A stretch of DNA of 64,000 bases from CADEED01 sp036677145 (GCA_036677145.1 JAKFFF010000027.1:1-64000); one strand, 5' to 3'. Positions 53,151 to 61,980 are shown, counted from the first letter of the stretch. Notes: generated by a model not told the origin, from the sequence alone. Translations and numbers: made by a program.

Positions 53151-53510
53151 ATGAGCCAGGTGAAGTTCACATCCATCTGTCCGATCTTCCAGGTCGCGAA
53201 TCTCGAGCGCAGTCTCGACTTCTACACGCGCGTGCTGGCCTTCGAGCCCGGCTGGAAAGCGGGTGAGCCGCCGGACATCGCGAGCGTGTGCCGCGATGCC
53301 GTTGAAATCATGATTTCGGTCTACGCGACGCCAGTGCGCTCGCACGCTTACGTGCAGGTCGATGGCATCGACGCGTATTTCGAGCGCGTCGTCGCAGCCG
53401 GCGCGAAAGTGATTGTGCCGCTCGCGAACCGGTCTTACGGCATGCGCGACGGACGCATCGAAGACCCTGACGGCAATCAGCTCTCGCTTGGCGAGAGCAT
53501 TGAGCCCTGA
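53151..53510 (+). CDS. Glyoxalase/bleomycin-resistance (VOC) family protein
   Basis: 119 residues forming one vicinal-oxygen-chelate module pair: ICPIFQVANLERSLDFYTRVLAFEPGWK at the N-terminus and a C-terminal RIEDPDGNQLSLGE with the metal-ligand Glu region. The first metal position is not a typical His, so it may be a binding protein rather than an enzyme. A GGAGG-type site precedes the ATG. Its role is unknown. Confidence 0.8.
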   Translation: MSQVKFTSICPIFQVANLERSLDFYTRVLAFEPGWKAGEPPDIASVCRDAVEIMISVYATPVRSHAYVQVDGIDAYFERVVAAGAKVIVPLANRSYGMRDGRIEDPDGNQLSLGESIEP

Positions 53511-53582
53511 AGTCAGCCAGGCAATTCACTGAACGGCAATCCAAACTCGTGTTTCTACCCGTTCGAGGTGTTGCAGGCCTGC

Positions 53583-53726
53583 ATGACCAGCTTCCAGCTC
53601 TCGCCGGGCGGCGATTTCATTGGCACGATCCGGCTGACTTCGCCGATCGCCGTCATCAAGCGGGTCGTGGCCGGCTCGGCGCAGGGCGCCTCGCGGATCA
53701 TCGGGCTTCAGTACGACAACCTGTAG
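53583..53726 (+). other. Short open frame, possible remnant of a larger gene
   Basis: The frame after the VOC stop reads FYPFEVLQAC, then from an ATG 47 residues MTSFQLSPGGDFIGTIRLTS... ending GLQYDNL before TAG. The composition and codon use look protein-coding, and the frame is open upstream without a start, so this may be the 3' end of a decayed gene. I do not recognise a family. No Shine-Dalgarno sequence precedes the ATG. Confidence 0.3.
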
Positions 53727-53739
53727 GGTAGCCGAGCCT

Positions 53740-53781
53740 GTAGATAGTCGCAGCTATCTACCGCAGCGCAACAGACTGCGG
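53740..53781. repeat. Two adjacent hairpins, the first a perfect GTAGATAG/CTATCTAC palindrome
   Basis: GTAGATAG-TCGCAG-CTATCTAC (53740-53761) is a perfect 8-bp inverted repeat, directly followed by CCGCAG-N9-CTGCGG (53761-53781). Neither has a T run. The first is built from the 8-mer that is strongly over-represented across the window. The rest of the gap to 53890 shows only the AAGGGAGA ribosome-binding site of the PEP-CTERM gene. Confidence 0.6.
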
Positions 53782-53890
53782 AACAAAGTCACACTTTCGC
53801 CGGCCGCGGGGTTCCGTCCGCTTGCCGGTGCGCGCCGCGCGCGCAGACTCGGCCGGCGACTGTGGGATTCCAATGGAAGGGAGAACAATA

Positions 53891-54637
53891 ATGAACAAAA
53901 CCCATGTCTACGCCTGCCTCGCGCTCGCCGCCTGCCTCGGGGCGCCCGTCAGCGCTGATGTCATCGACGCTTCGGCCTATGCCGCGGGGACCAACGTGTC
54001 CAATGCGGCCCCGGGTGTCACGCTCCGGCTCATCTCCAACGATCCGGCCGCCCCAAACAACTACACGCCTGTCTACTCGCCCGTCCTGGTCACGCCCTGT
54101 GGCGCCGAAGCCTGCAACTCGGCGGGAGAACCGCTCGGCCTGGGATTGCCAGTCATCAACGGCATGGAGTGGGAAAGCTGCTACGAACGGGGACAGCTCG
54201 GCCTGCCTGCGCTCGACTGCAACGGCAGTTGGCGTGTGCTCGAAGTGGCCTTCAACGAAGACATCAGCCAGATATCGATCGAGTCCGTCTGGACGATCGA
54301 TCCGCCCAGCATGATCGCGCTCGATTCCTCGGGTAACGAAGTGCTGAGCTGTCTGTCGATGGGCCCGGGGAACCCGAACCCGCAGCCCTCATCGCCGGCC
54401 GGGTGCCTCACGTACACCCAGTTCGGATCGTTCGGCACGTTCGCCGGCACGGCTTCCCTCGATGTCACGGGACTCGACGTCGCGCGAGTGATCTTCGCGT
54501 CGTGGACCGGCTTTGGAGTGGTGACGAACGTGTCCTATTCGGTGCCCGAGCCGGGAACCCTGGCGCTGATGGTGCTGGGACTTGCCGGAGTGTTCGGCGC
54601 GCGGGCGCGCAAGCGTCCGCAAGTGCTCGCAGCCTGA
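53891..54637 (+). CDS. PEP-CTERM sorting-domain secreted protein
   Basis: 248 residues: a signal peptide (VYACLALAACLGAPVSA), a beta-rich body with several cysteines, and a C-terminal PEP-CTERM tail (VPEPGTLALMVLGLAGVFG followed by Arg/Lys-rich RARKR). Such proteins are processed by exosortase and tied to exopolysaccharide or the cell surface. No exosortase gene is in the window. AAGGGAGA precedes the ATG. Confidence 0.88.
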   Translation: MNKTHVYACLALAACLGAPVSADVIDASAYAAGTNVSNAAPGVTLRLISNDPAAPNNYTPVYSPVLVTPCGAEACNSAGEPLGLGLPVINGMEWESCYERGQLGLPALDCNGSWRVLEVAFNEDISQISIESVWTIDPPSMIALDSSGNEVLSCLSMGPGNPNPQPSSPAGCLTYTQFGSFGTFAGTASLDVTGLDVARVIFASWTGFGVVTNVSYSVPEPGTLALMVLGLAGVFGARARKRPQVLAA

Positions 54638-54647
54638 ATAGCTAGAA

Positions 54648-54673
54648 GGGGACAGACTTTGAAGTCTGTCCCC
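54648..54673. terminator. Perfect 12-bp inverted repeat between convergent genes (bidirectional terminator or REP-like)
   Basis: GGGGACAGACTT-TG-AAGTCTGTCCCC forms a very stable hairpin between the PEP-CTERM gene and the TonB receptor, which converge here. The GGGGACA word is shared with the REP-like units at 53.08 and 63.2 kb. There is no T run, so termination may not be its main role. Confidence 0.6.
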
Positions 54674-54680
54674 CTCGTCA

Positions 54681-56603
54681 TCAGAAGCTGAACTTGACGC
54701 CCGCGCGGGGCAGGATGCCGCGCGCTTCGTTGCCGATGAACTCTTCGTAGCGTTCGTCGGTGAGATTGTCGACGGCGAGCCAGGCCTGGAGCTTCGGCGA
54801 CAGCTGCCACGCCGCGCTCACATCGACGCGCGTGTAGGAAGGCAGGCGCATGTCGCCGGTCGCGATCGACGAATCGAGCGACGTACCCACGTAGGTCGCC
54901 GCGGCCGAAAGCTCGAGCGCCGCGAACGGCGTCCAATGCGCGCCGACGCCGCCGCGCCACTCGGGCCGATTGCGCAACTGCGCGTTCGTGCCCGCGATGC
55001 GGCTCTCGGCCTGCGTCACGCTGGCGTCGAACTGCCATTGCTCATTCAGAGCCACGCGTCCCGCGAGTTCGAAGCCCGTGGTGTCCACGCGATTGCGATT
55101 GACGAGCATCGGCGGCGGACCCGGATCGAAATCGATCGCGTTGCGGAATTCGCCGTTGAACCAGGTCGCGCTGAGCCGTCCGGCGCCGTCGAGAATTACC
55201 TGCGAGAGTTCGAGCTCGTACGACTCGCCGCGCTCCGGCACGAGATCCGGATTGCCGACCAGCGGATGCCCGAGGGCATAGAAACTCGGCAGCTTGAACG
55301 CCTTGCCCCACGCGGCGGCCACGGTGAATCCGGAATCGCCCGCGGCATACGCGACGCGGACTCGCGGACTCGTGACCGAACTCGCGCCATCGGGCTCATC
55401 GACTCGCACACCGAGCTGCGATGACAGGCCGAATCTCGTCTCGAGGCGCATCTCCGCGAACGGCGCCCAGGTCGTGCGGGTCAGTTCGAAAGAAGTCGGC
55501 AGCATGAAGCCGCCGCCGAAGTCGAGCGCGCCGTTGCTCGCGCCTTCCTCGCGCAACCAGTCGACGCCGTAGGCGAGCGTCATCCAGTCCGAGAACTTCT
55601 GCGTGCCCGTCAACGTGGCCGAATATCGCGTGAGTTTCGTATCGACGATGCTCGGCGGGATGCCGAAAGGATCGCGGACGCCCGGCGCGACGCCCGGTGA
55701 ATCGATGCGATCGTCGCGATCGAAGTAACCGAGCGTGAGACCGAAGGTGGCATCGCCAACACTCGTGTTCACGCCCGCGCCGAACAACATTTCGTCCGCC
55801 TCGCGGTGTTCCGTAGCGCGGATGTCCGCGTATTCATAACCGCCGCTGTCATCCGGCCAGCCCTCGCGCTCGGATTCGGAATAACGTCCGGTGACGAACA
55901 GCGAGGTCGCGTCGCCGATCCGCGTATCGAAGTTGCCCGACACGCGCTGCGATTCGAATGAGTTGCCGCGCACGACTTCGCCCTGGTTCGCGTCGCTGGC
56001 GCCGAGCGACCAGTTGCCGCCGCCCGTGTTTCCAGGAAGGGGGCCGCCCGCGGAGACCGCGAGTTCGCGCGTGTCGTACGCGCCCGCCGTGGCATCCAGC
56101 GAAGCCGTCGTTTTGTCTCGCGGCGCATGCCGCGTGATGATGTTGATCACGCCCGCGAGCGCATCACCGCCGTAGACCGCCGAATACGGACCGCGTGCGA
56201 TTTCCACGCGTTCCACGTCGGCGACGTCGAGCGCCGAGAAGTCGAAAGAGCCGCCGCGCGCGTTCGTGGGATCGTTCACCCGCACGCCGTCGACCAGCAC
56301 GAGCGTGTAGTTAGGATCAGCGCCGCGCACGTACAGGGAACCCGTGCCGCCGCGGCCGCCGACCTGGTCCAGGTGCACGCCGGCCACGCGCCGCAATATG
56401 TCCGACAACTGGGCCGGCTTTTCCACGTCGAAGTCCGCTCGCTCGAGCACGGTCACGTTGGCGCCCACGTCATCAGGGTCCGTAGCAACACGTGAGCCGG
56501 TGACGACGACTGTTTCCGCCGGAGCGGAGGCCGACGCGGGTGTTGCGGATTGCGGGGGCAGGGCGCCGCCATTAGCGGCAAGAAGCGTAAGGAGCAAGCT
56601 CAT
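54681..56603 (-). CDS. TonB-dependent outer-membrane receptor (BtuB-like)
   Basis: 640 residues: a signal peptide, a TonB box (ETVVVTGSR), a plug domain (DILRRVAGVHLDQVGGRGGTG, NYTLVLVDGVRVND, RVEIARGPYSAVYGGDALAGVINIIT) and a 22-strand barrel ending in an aromatic residue (GVKFSF). The plug sequence is of the BtuB/vitamin B12 type, but many substrates are known. No cobalamin riboswitch is visible upstream. It diverges from the large DUF1080-cytochrome gene. Confidence 0.87.
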   Translation of the reverse strand: MSLLLTLLAANGGALPPQSATPASASAPAETVVVTGSRVATDPDDVGANVTVLERADFDVEKPAQLSDILRRVAGVHLDQVGGRGGTGSLYVRGADPNYTLVLVDGVRVNDPTNARGGSFDFSALDVADVERVEIARGPYSAVYGGDALAGVINIITRHAPRDKTTASLDATAGAYDTRELAVSAGGPLPGNTGGGNWSLGASDANQGEVVRGNSFESQRVSGNFDTRIGDATSLFVTGRYSESEREGWPDDSGGYEYADIRATEHREADEMLFGAGVNTSVGDATFGLTLGYFDRDDRIDSPGVAPGVRDPFGIPPSIVDTKLTRYSATLTGTQKFSDWMTLAYGVDWLREEGASNGALDFGGGFMLPTSFELTRTTWAPFAEMRLETRFGLSSQLGVRVDEPDGASSVTSPRVRVAYAAGDSGFTVAAAWGKAFKLPSFYALGHPLVGNPDLVPERGESYELELSQVILDGAGRLSATWFNGEFRNAIDFDPGPPPMLVNRNRVDTTGFELAGRVALNEQWQFDASVTQAESRIAGTNAQLRNRPEWRGGVGAHWTPFAALELSAAATYVGTSLDSSIATGDMRLPSYTRVDVSAAWQLSPKLQAWLAVDNLTDERYEEFIGNEARGILPRAGVKFSF

Positions 56604-56684
56604 TTTGTGTATGGTTCTTGTACGGGGTAAATCGGTTTCAGAAGGGGAATTTTCGGTTAGTGTAGCCGCCTCGGAGGGGGTTCC

Positions 56685-59600
56685 ATGCTGAAGTTTTCCC
56701 ACCGCGCCGCTGCGGTACTGACCACGCTTGCGCTCGCAAGTTTCCTCGTCGTCCACGCACAGAGTTCCTCGGGACCTGGGCCAGAGTTTCGCGGCAGCGA
56801 CGCCTGGAGCCTCGCGGACGGTGTCGTGACCTTCACCGGCACACCCTCGCGTGAAACACCGCTGAATACGCGCTTCGCGTTCGCCGACAGCGTCACCTCA
56901 TTCGAATTCCGCTCGCCCAAGGGCGCGAAAGCCAACGCCTACCTGCAGGGCCGTTACGGCATCGAACTCAATGGCACCGGCGAATGGCAGCGCGTCGCGG
57001 TGCGCTTCCGCGGGCCGCGCATGGACGCGGGCTTCAACAAGGTCGCCAACGCGATGATGCTCGAGGTGCGCGTCGGTGACGACGTGCGCCGCAACGTCGT
57101 ATTCGAAAAGGCCAGTGAAGGCGCGCGCTGGGAATCGGAGGATTTCCGCGGACCCGTCGTGTTCTACGTCACGCAGGGCACGTTCGCGTTGCGCAACATG
57201 TCGCATGAACCGGCCGACTTCGGCCCGGTCACCGTGCCGAAGGTTTCCGGCGGTGAAACGAACGAAAAAGAACTCTTCGATTCCGTCGCGCTCGGCAAGG
57301 AAACCTTTCATTCCGTGGGCTGCGAGGCCTGCCATCTCGTGGCGCCCAGTGAAACCGCCGTGAGCTCGGGTCCGATCCTGTTCGGGCTGCTGCGTCCCGA
57401 GGCGCGTGCGCGCGAGGTTGCCGAAGGCGAGGGCCATCGCTTCCAGGTGAAGGCCAATCGCGACTACCTGCGCCGCTCGATCCGGGCGCCGGCCGACCAG
57501 CTCGCGGTCGCCGAAAGCGGTCCGACGCGCGGCCAGGCCTATCTACCTGTGATGCCAGCCTTCCCGGCCGAGGTGCTGAGTGATCAGCAGATCGATGCGC
57601 TCGGCGACTATCTCGCCACGCTCAATGAGCCCGGCAATCGCGGTCCCGCGGTCAAGCTCATGGATCAGACGCCAGCGGCGCCCTACGATCCGATGGCCGA
57701 CAACCTGCAATGGCTGGTCGGCGACGAGGTGCGTCTGCAGCGCGGTCCACTCGTCGGCACGTCGGGCCGCAGCATCCACGTGGGCAATCCCAGCGGCATT
57801 CATTACTCGTTCGATCCGCGCCTGCTCGCCGTCGTGAAGATCTGGCAGGGCGGCTTCCTCGACATGTCGGGCGAACTCGTGGGCCGCGGCAACCGCGGAC
57901 TCGCGCTGGGCCACGACAGCCGCGAGATTGCGCTCGGCGAACGCGAATATCTGGTTGCGCCGCTGAACGCCGCCGGCAAGCCGGTGGACTTCTCGTTCAA
58001 GGAAGGCAAGTTCGCGGACACCGCGACGTTCAAGGCGGCGTTGAACAATCCCCAGGATCAGCTCGCGCTGATCGCCGCGCAAGACGCGCAGTTCCTGGGA
58101 TATTCGCGCGACTCGCGCGACAAGCTGGCCGCGCCGGTATTCAAGTACCGCATCGGCAAAAACGTCGTTGCGACCTCGACCGTGATATCCGCGACCGGCG
58201 AGCTCACCGTGCGCGTCAGCGGCAAGCTCGCCACCGCACAATCGTTCGCGCTGAATCCGCTGCTGCTGAAGGGCGCGACGGTGAGCGGCGGCAAACTCGA
58301 GAACGATCGCTGGAATTTGCCGGCGGGCGCCACCGACGTGACGTTGCACGGCAAGATCGCGGTCGCGGCGAATGCGTGGAAACCTGCCGCGTCAAACTAC
58401 TCGTACAAGCGCGCGCCGCTGAGCAAGGCCGGCGCGAAGGCGACGCTGCCCGCCGGTTACAGCATCGAGGACTTCTACGCGCCGAAGGACAACTACGGCC
58501 GCGACCAGTTGTTCGAGGCGCTGGGGCTCTCGCTCGCGAAGGACGGCACGATTGTCGTCGCGACGCGCACCGCCGGCATCTGGCGCATCGTGAACGGCGA
58601 GTGGCGCCTGTTCGCCGAAGGACTCTTCGACAGCCTCGGGGTCGTCGTCGAAGACGGCAAGGGACTCACCGTCGTGGCCGGCCAGAAGGCCGAACTGACG
58701 CGTATTTCCGATACCAATGGCGACGGCATCGCGGACAAATACGACACGTTGTTCGACGCGCACTCGTTCCACGCCAACTACCACACGTACATGCACGGAC
58801 CGGTGCGCGCGCCGGACGGGTCTTACTACTTCGCGCTCAACCTCGTGCACGACGGCTCGGGTTCGACCTACAACGCCGGCAGCAACACCATGGGCACGTG
58901 GGGCGGCTTCAACGGCTGGGCGATTCGCGTGAAGGCGGATGGAACGTCCGAGTTGTTCTCGAAGGGTCTGCGCAGTCCCGCGAGCCTGGGCGTCGGTCCT
59001 GACGGACGCGTCTGGTATACGGACAACCAGGGTGATTTCGTCGCCACGTCGAAGTTGTTCGTGTTGAAGAAGGATGCGTTCTACGGCCATCCCGCCAGTC
59101 TCGTGGATCTGCCGGGCATGACGCCCGCGTCGCCGGAGATTGCGTACGACAAGTGGGCCGACAGGCGCGAGCAAGCCACCGTCCTGTTCCCGCACAACCG
59201 CGTCGCGAATTCGCCGGGCAACCCGGCCTGGGTGACCGGCAAGAAGTTTGGCCCGTTCACGGGACAGATGCTGATCGGCGACCAGACGCAGTCGAACCTG
59301 CTGCGCGTCTCCCTGCAAAAGGTGGGCGACCGGGAGCAGGGCAGCGTGATGCCATTCTTCGAAGGACTCGAGTCGGGCGTGATGCGCCCGTTGTTCCTGC
59401 CCGACGGCAGCTTGTTGTTAGGCCAGACCGGCCGCGGCTGGCAGGCGAAGGGCGGCAAGGTCGCGGCGTTGCAGCACGTGCGCTGGGATGGAAAGACCGT
59501 CGCGCCGGCGGTGGTGGCGATGTTGGCGACGCCGAAGGGGTTCAAGCTGCAGTTCACGCAGCCGCTCGGCAAGGGCGTGAGCACCGAGCTGCTCAAGACC

Positions 59601-59873
59601 GCGTTGTCGCTCGAGTCGTGGACATATCGCGATGCGGCGGATTACGGCTCGCCAGAGCTCGATCTGCGCAACGAAAACCTCGCTTCGATCAGCGTCAGCG
59701 CGGATCGCAAGAGCGTGGACGTCGTGCTGACTTCGACCGAGGTGCCGCAGGTGCATCCTCGCCAGACCGCGCGCGTGTATCACGCGAAGCTCGCGTCGCA
59801 GACATTGTTCGATGCGAATGCGCCGGGTGAGATGAATGCGTATTACACACTGTACGTGTTCCCGGCCAACTGA
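56685..59873 (+). CDS. Large periplasmic protein: DUF1080-like, cytochrome c and dehydrogenase-like domains
   Basis: 1062 residues with a signal peptide. Residues about 30-190 resemble a 3-keto-disaccharide hydrolase (DUF1080) jelly roll (ANAYLQGRYGIELNG, EWQRVAVRFRGPRMDAGFNKVANAMMLEV). A cytochrome c domain follows with heme motif CEACH (Cys213, Cys216, His217) and a distal Met candidate in PVMPAFP. The rest (about 330-1060) resembles the sugar-dehydrogenase/DUF6797-type proteins common in Planctomycetes and Verrucomicrobia (GYSIEDFYAP, GLSLAKDGTIVVATRTAGIWRI). A periplasmic redox role on sugars is likely but unproven. Confidence 0.75.
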   Translation: MLKFSHRAAAVLTTLALASFLVVHAQSSSGPGPEFRGSDAWSLADGVVTFTGTPSRETPLNTRFAFADSVTSFEFRSPKGAKANAYLQGRYGIELNGTGEWQRVAVRFRGPRMDAGFNKVANAMMLEVRVGDDVRRNVVFEKASEGARWESEDFRGPVVFYVTQGTFALRNMSHEPADFGPVTVPKVSGGETNEKELFDSVALGKETFHSVGCEACHLVAPSETAVSSGPILFGLLRPEARAREVAEGEGHRFQVKANRDYLRRSIRAPADQLAVAESGPTRGQAYLPVMPAFPAEVLSDQQIDALGDYLATLNEPGNRGPAVKLMDQTPAAPYDPMADNLQWLVGDEVRLQRGPLVGTSGRSIHVGNPSGIHYSFDPRLLAVVKIWQGGFLDMSGELVGRGNRGLALGHDSREIALGEREYLVAPLNAAGKPVDFSFKEGKFADTATFKAALNNPQDQLALIAAQDAQFLGYSRDSRDKLAAPVFKYRIGKNVVATSTVISATGELTVRVSGKLATAQSFALNPLLLKGATVSGGKLENDRWNLPAGATDVTLHGKIAVAANAWKPAASNYSYKRAPLSKAGAKATLPAGYSIEDFYAPKDNYGRDQLFEALGLSLAKDGTIVVATRTAGIWRIVNGEWRLFAEGLFDSLGVVVEDGKGLTVVAGQKAELTRISDTNGDGIADKYDTLFDAHSFHANYHTYMHGPVRAPDGSYYFALNLVHDGSGSTYNAGSNTMGTWGGFNGWAIRVKADGTSELFSKGLRSPASLGVGPDGRVWYTDNQGDFVATSKLFVLKKDAFYGHPASLVDLPGMTPASPEIAYDKWADRREQATVLFPHNRVANSPGNPAWVTGKKFGPFTGQMLIGDQTQSNLLRVSLQKVGDREQGSVMPFFEGLESGVMRPLFLPDGSLLLGQTGRGWQAKGGKVAALQHVRWDGKTVAPAVVAMLATPKGFKLQFTQPLGKGVSTELLKTALSLESWTYRDAADYGSPELDLRNENLASISVSADRKSVDVVLTSTEVPQVHPRQTARVYHAKLASQTLFDANAPGEMNAYYTLYVFPAN

Positions 59874-59884
59874 CGCTCGGCCGG

Positions 59885-60412
59885 TCACAGGTCGGCGGTG
59901 AAACCTGTCCCTCGGCGTTCCCGCGCCGAGGGATTCATGAGCTGGCGCAGCGTCGCGAGCATCGTTGCGATCTGTTTGTCGTGACCCTGGTATTTGCGCT
60001 CGAGCGCGTCCAGCTGACGAGCGAGATTCTCGTTGGTCGCGAGCAGCTCTCGAAGTTGAACGAATGCGCGTACCACATGGACGCCCATCTCAATGGCTCG
60101 CCCGCTGTTGACCACATTTGCAGCTTGAATCGCACCGTGTTCGGTAAATGCCCACGGCGGTTTTCGATGTCCGCCGCGCCCGATCTTTGATGTCGCAATT
60201 TGCGACATCAAAGTTGCGTGCTCTTCGGGGCTCAATCGGAATGCGAAGTCATCCGGGAATCGGGCTGAATTCCTTTTTACGGCCTCATTCAGGCGCGCAG
60301 TCGAGACCCCGTACAGGGTCGCAAGGCTTCGATCGAGAATGACGCGTTGGCCGCGCAACTCGAATATCAGGCGGCGAACTTCACCCATGCCGCTGGGGAT
60401 TGGCCTGGTCAT
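59885..60412 (-). CDS. ORF6N domain-containing protein
   Basis: 175 residues. The N-terminal ORF6N domain is clear: LIFELRGQRVILDRSLATLYGVSTARLNEAVKRN then RFPDDFAFRLSPEE, with a C-terminal coiled coil (QLDALERKYQGHDKQIATML). ORF6N/KilA-N-type domains occur in phage and mobile-element proteins and may bind DNA. No other phage genes are nearby, so it is an isolated cargo gene. Start: the ATG before TRPIPSGM. The 188-bp gap to the next gene shows no other feature. Confidence 0.82.
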   Translation of the reverse strand: MTRPIPSGMGEVRRLIFELRGQRVILDRSLATLYGVSTARLNEAVKRNSARFPDDFAFRLSPEEHATLMSQIATSKIGRGGHRKPPWAFTEHGAIQAANVVNSGRAIEMGVHVVRAFVQLRELLATNENLARQLDALERKYQGHDKQIATMLATLRQLMNPSARERRGTGFTADL

Positions 60413-60600
60413 GCACGTCACTTTGGACGGGCATCGCCGGAATCGCGCGCCGAGAATTGGACGTATTCGACGAGAAATTGCATCGATTCGCCGGGGGAGA
60501 TGCACCCCTAGGTAGTGGTTGAACGGCGTATCTTTTCGACCGTTCGCACTTCGTGCTTCAATCCGCTGAACGAGCCCTTCGACCATCCAGCGGTGACGCC

Positions 60601-61236
60601 ATGAGCGAGACGAAGTGGAATCTTCACGGCCGCGAATTCGCGAACTGCAATTGCACCTACGGCTGTCCCTGCCAGTTCAATGCACTGCCCACGAACGGCA
60701 ACTGCTGGGCGGTGGTCGGCATCCAGATCGATCGCGGCCGGCACGGCGACGTCGATTTGAGCGGTCTCAAGATCGCGGGCATCTTCAAATATCCCGGCGC
60801 GATCCACATGGGCAATGGCGAGGCCGTGCCGATCGTGGACAAACGCGCGGACGACGCCCAGCGCAATGCACTGCTGCGGATCATGAGTGGCCAGGACACG
60901 AAGCCCGGGGCGACCATGTTCCAGGTGTTCTTCTCGATGTTGAGCAAGGTGCACGACCCCGTGTTCGCCGACATCGATTTCGAAGTGGACATCGACAAGC
61001 GGCGCGCGCGCATGCGGGTGCCGGGTTACATCGAACAGCGCGGCGAGCCGATCGTGAATCCGGTCACGGGCAATGAGCACCGCATCCGCATCGAACCGGT
61101 AGGCGGCTTCGAATTCAAAGTTGCCGAGATCGGCCGGGGCTGGACCAAGACCTCCGGCCCGATCACCTACGAGCTCGCGGATTCATATGGACAGTTCGCG
61201 GAGCTGCACCTGAGCCAGGACGGCATCATCGCCTGA
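60601..61236 (+). CDS. DUF1326 domain protein
   Basis: 211 residues. The N-terminal WNLHGREFANCNCTYGCPCQFNALP is the DUF1326 hallmark, with four closely spaced cysteines (C-x-C-x3-C-x-C) that look like a metal or redox site. The function is unknown. Its stop overlaps the DUF2182 gene's start by one base, and the two families are often found together. Confidence 0.88.
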   Translation: MSETKWNLHGREFANCNCTYGCPCQFNALPTNGNCWAVVGIQIDRGRHGDVDLSGLKIAGIFKYPGAIHMGNGEAVPIVDKRADDAQRNALLRIMSGQDTKPGATMFQVFFSMLSKVHDPVFADIDFEVDIDKRRARMRVPGYIEQRGEPIVNPVTGNEHRIRIEPVGGFEFKVAEIGRGWTKTSGPITYELADSYGQFAELHLSQDGIIA

Positions 61237-61973
61237 TGCGCGATCGCTGGCTCGTCGTCGGCGCGTTGTTCGCGATCTCGGCGCTCGCGCTCGGTTACAC
61301 ATACTGGCTGGCGACCGGCTTCGACATGTCCGCCATGATGTCGCCGGACTTCATCCCGTGGTCGGCCGGGCATTTCGCGTTCATGTTCGCGATGTGGGCC
61401 GTGATGATGATCGGCATGATGACGCCGTCCGTCGCGCCGATGGTGCTGCTGTATGAGCAGATCGCGCGGCAGGGCGCGGCGCGCGGCACGCCGTTCGCGC
61501 CGGCCGGCTGGTTCGCCGCTGGCTATCTACTGGCCTGGACCGCGTTCGCGCTGGTGGCGACGCTGCTGCAATGGCTGCTCGAATGGCGGGCGGTGGTCAC
61601 GCCGATGATGGCGGGCACGGGCCGCGCGCTCGGCGGCGCCTTGCTGATCGCAGCGGGCGTCTACCAATGGTTGCCGGTGAAAGACCGCTGTCTCGCGCAA
61701 TGCCGGGCGCCATTGTCATTCGTGCAGCGCCACGGAGGATTCAAGCCGGACGCGCGCGGTTCGGTGCGGCTCGGTGTGTTGCACGGCCTGTATTGCATCG
61801 GCTGCTGCTGGGTGCTGATGGCGCTGCTGTTCGCGTTCGGCGTCATGAACCTGCTGTGGATCGCGGGCTTGATGATCTTCGTGCTTGCCGAAAAGGTCGT
61901 ACCGTTCCCGCGCGTGTTCACCCGGGTGGCGGGAGTGATCGCGCTTGTCGCGGGCGTCGCGTTGATCCTCTGA
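61236..61973 (+). CDS. DUF2182 integral membrane protein (predicted metal-binding)
   Basis: 245 residues with six or seven helices. The family marks are FMFAMWAVMMIGMMTPSVAPMVLLY (a methionine-rich stretch), YLLAWTAFALVATLLQW, LSFVQRH and the cysteine pair GLYCIGCCWVLM. Met and Cys clusters inside the membrane suggest a copper or other soft-metal role, together with the DUF1326 partner. The substrate is unknown. Confidence 0.85.
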   Translation: MRDRWLVVGALFAISALALGYTYWLATGFDMSAMMSPDFIPWSAGHFAFMFAMWAVMMIGMMTPSVAPMVLLYEQIARQGAARGTPFAPAGWFAAGYLLAWTAFALVATLLQWLLEWRAVVTPMMAGTGRALGGALLIAAGVYQWLPVKDRCLAQCRAPLSFVQRHGGFKPDARGSVRLGVLHGLYCIGCCWVLMALLFAFGVMNLLWIAGLMIFVLAEKVVPFPRVFTRVAGVIALVAGVALIL

Positions 61974-61980
61974 AACGAAA

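Noticed and set aside
56604..56684. Cobalamin riboswitch before the BtuB-like receptor
   Set aside because: The gap is only 81 bp and no B12-box-like sequence is seen.
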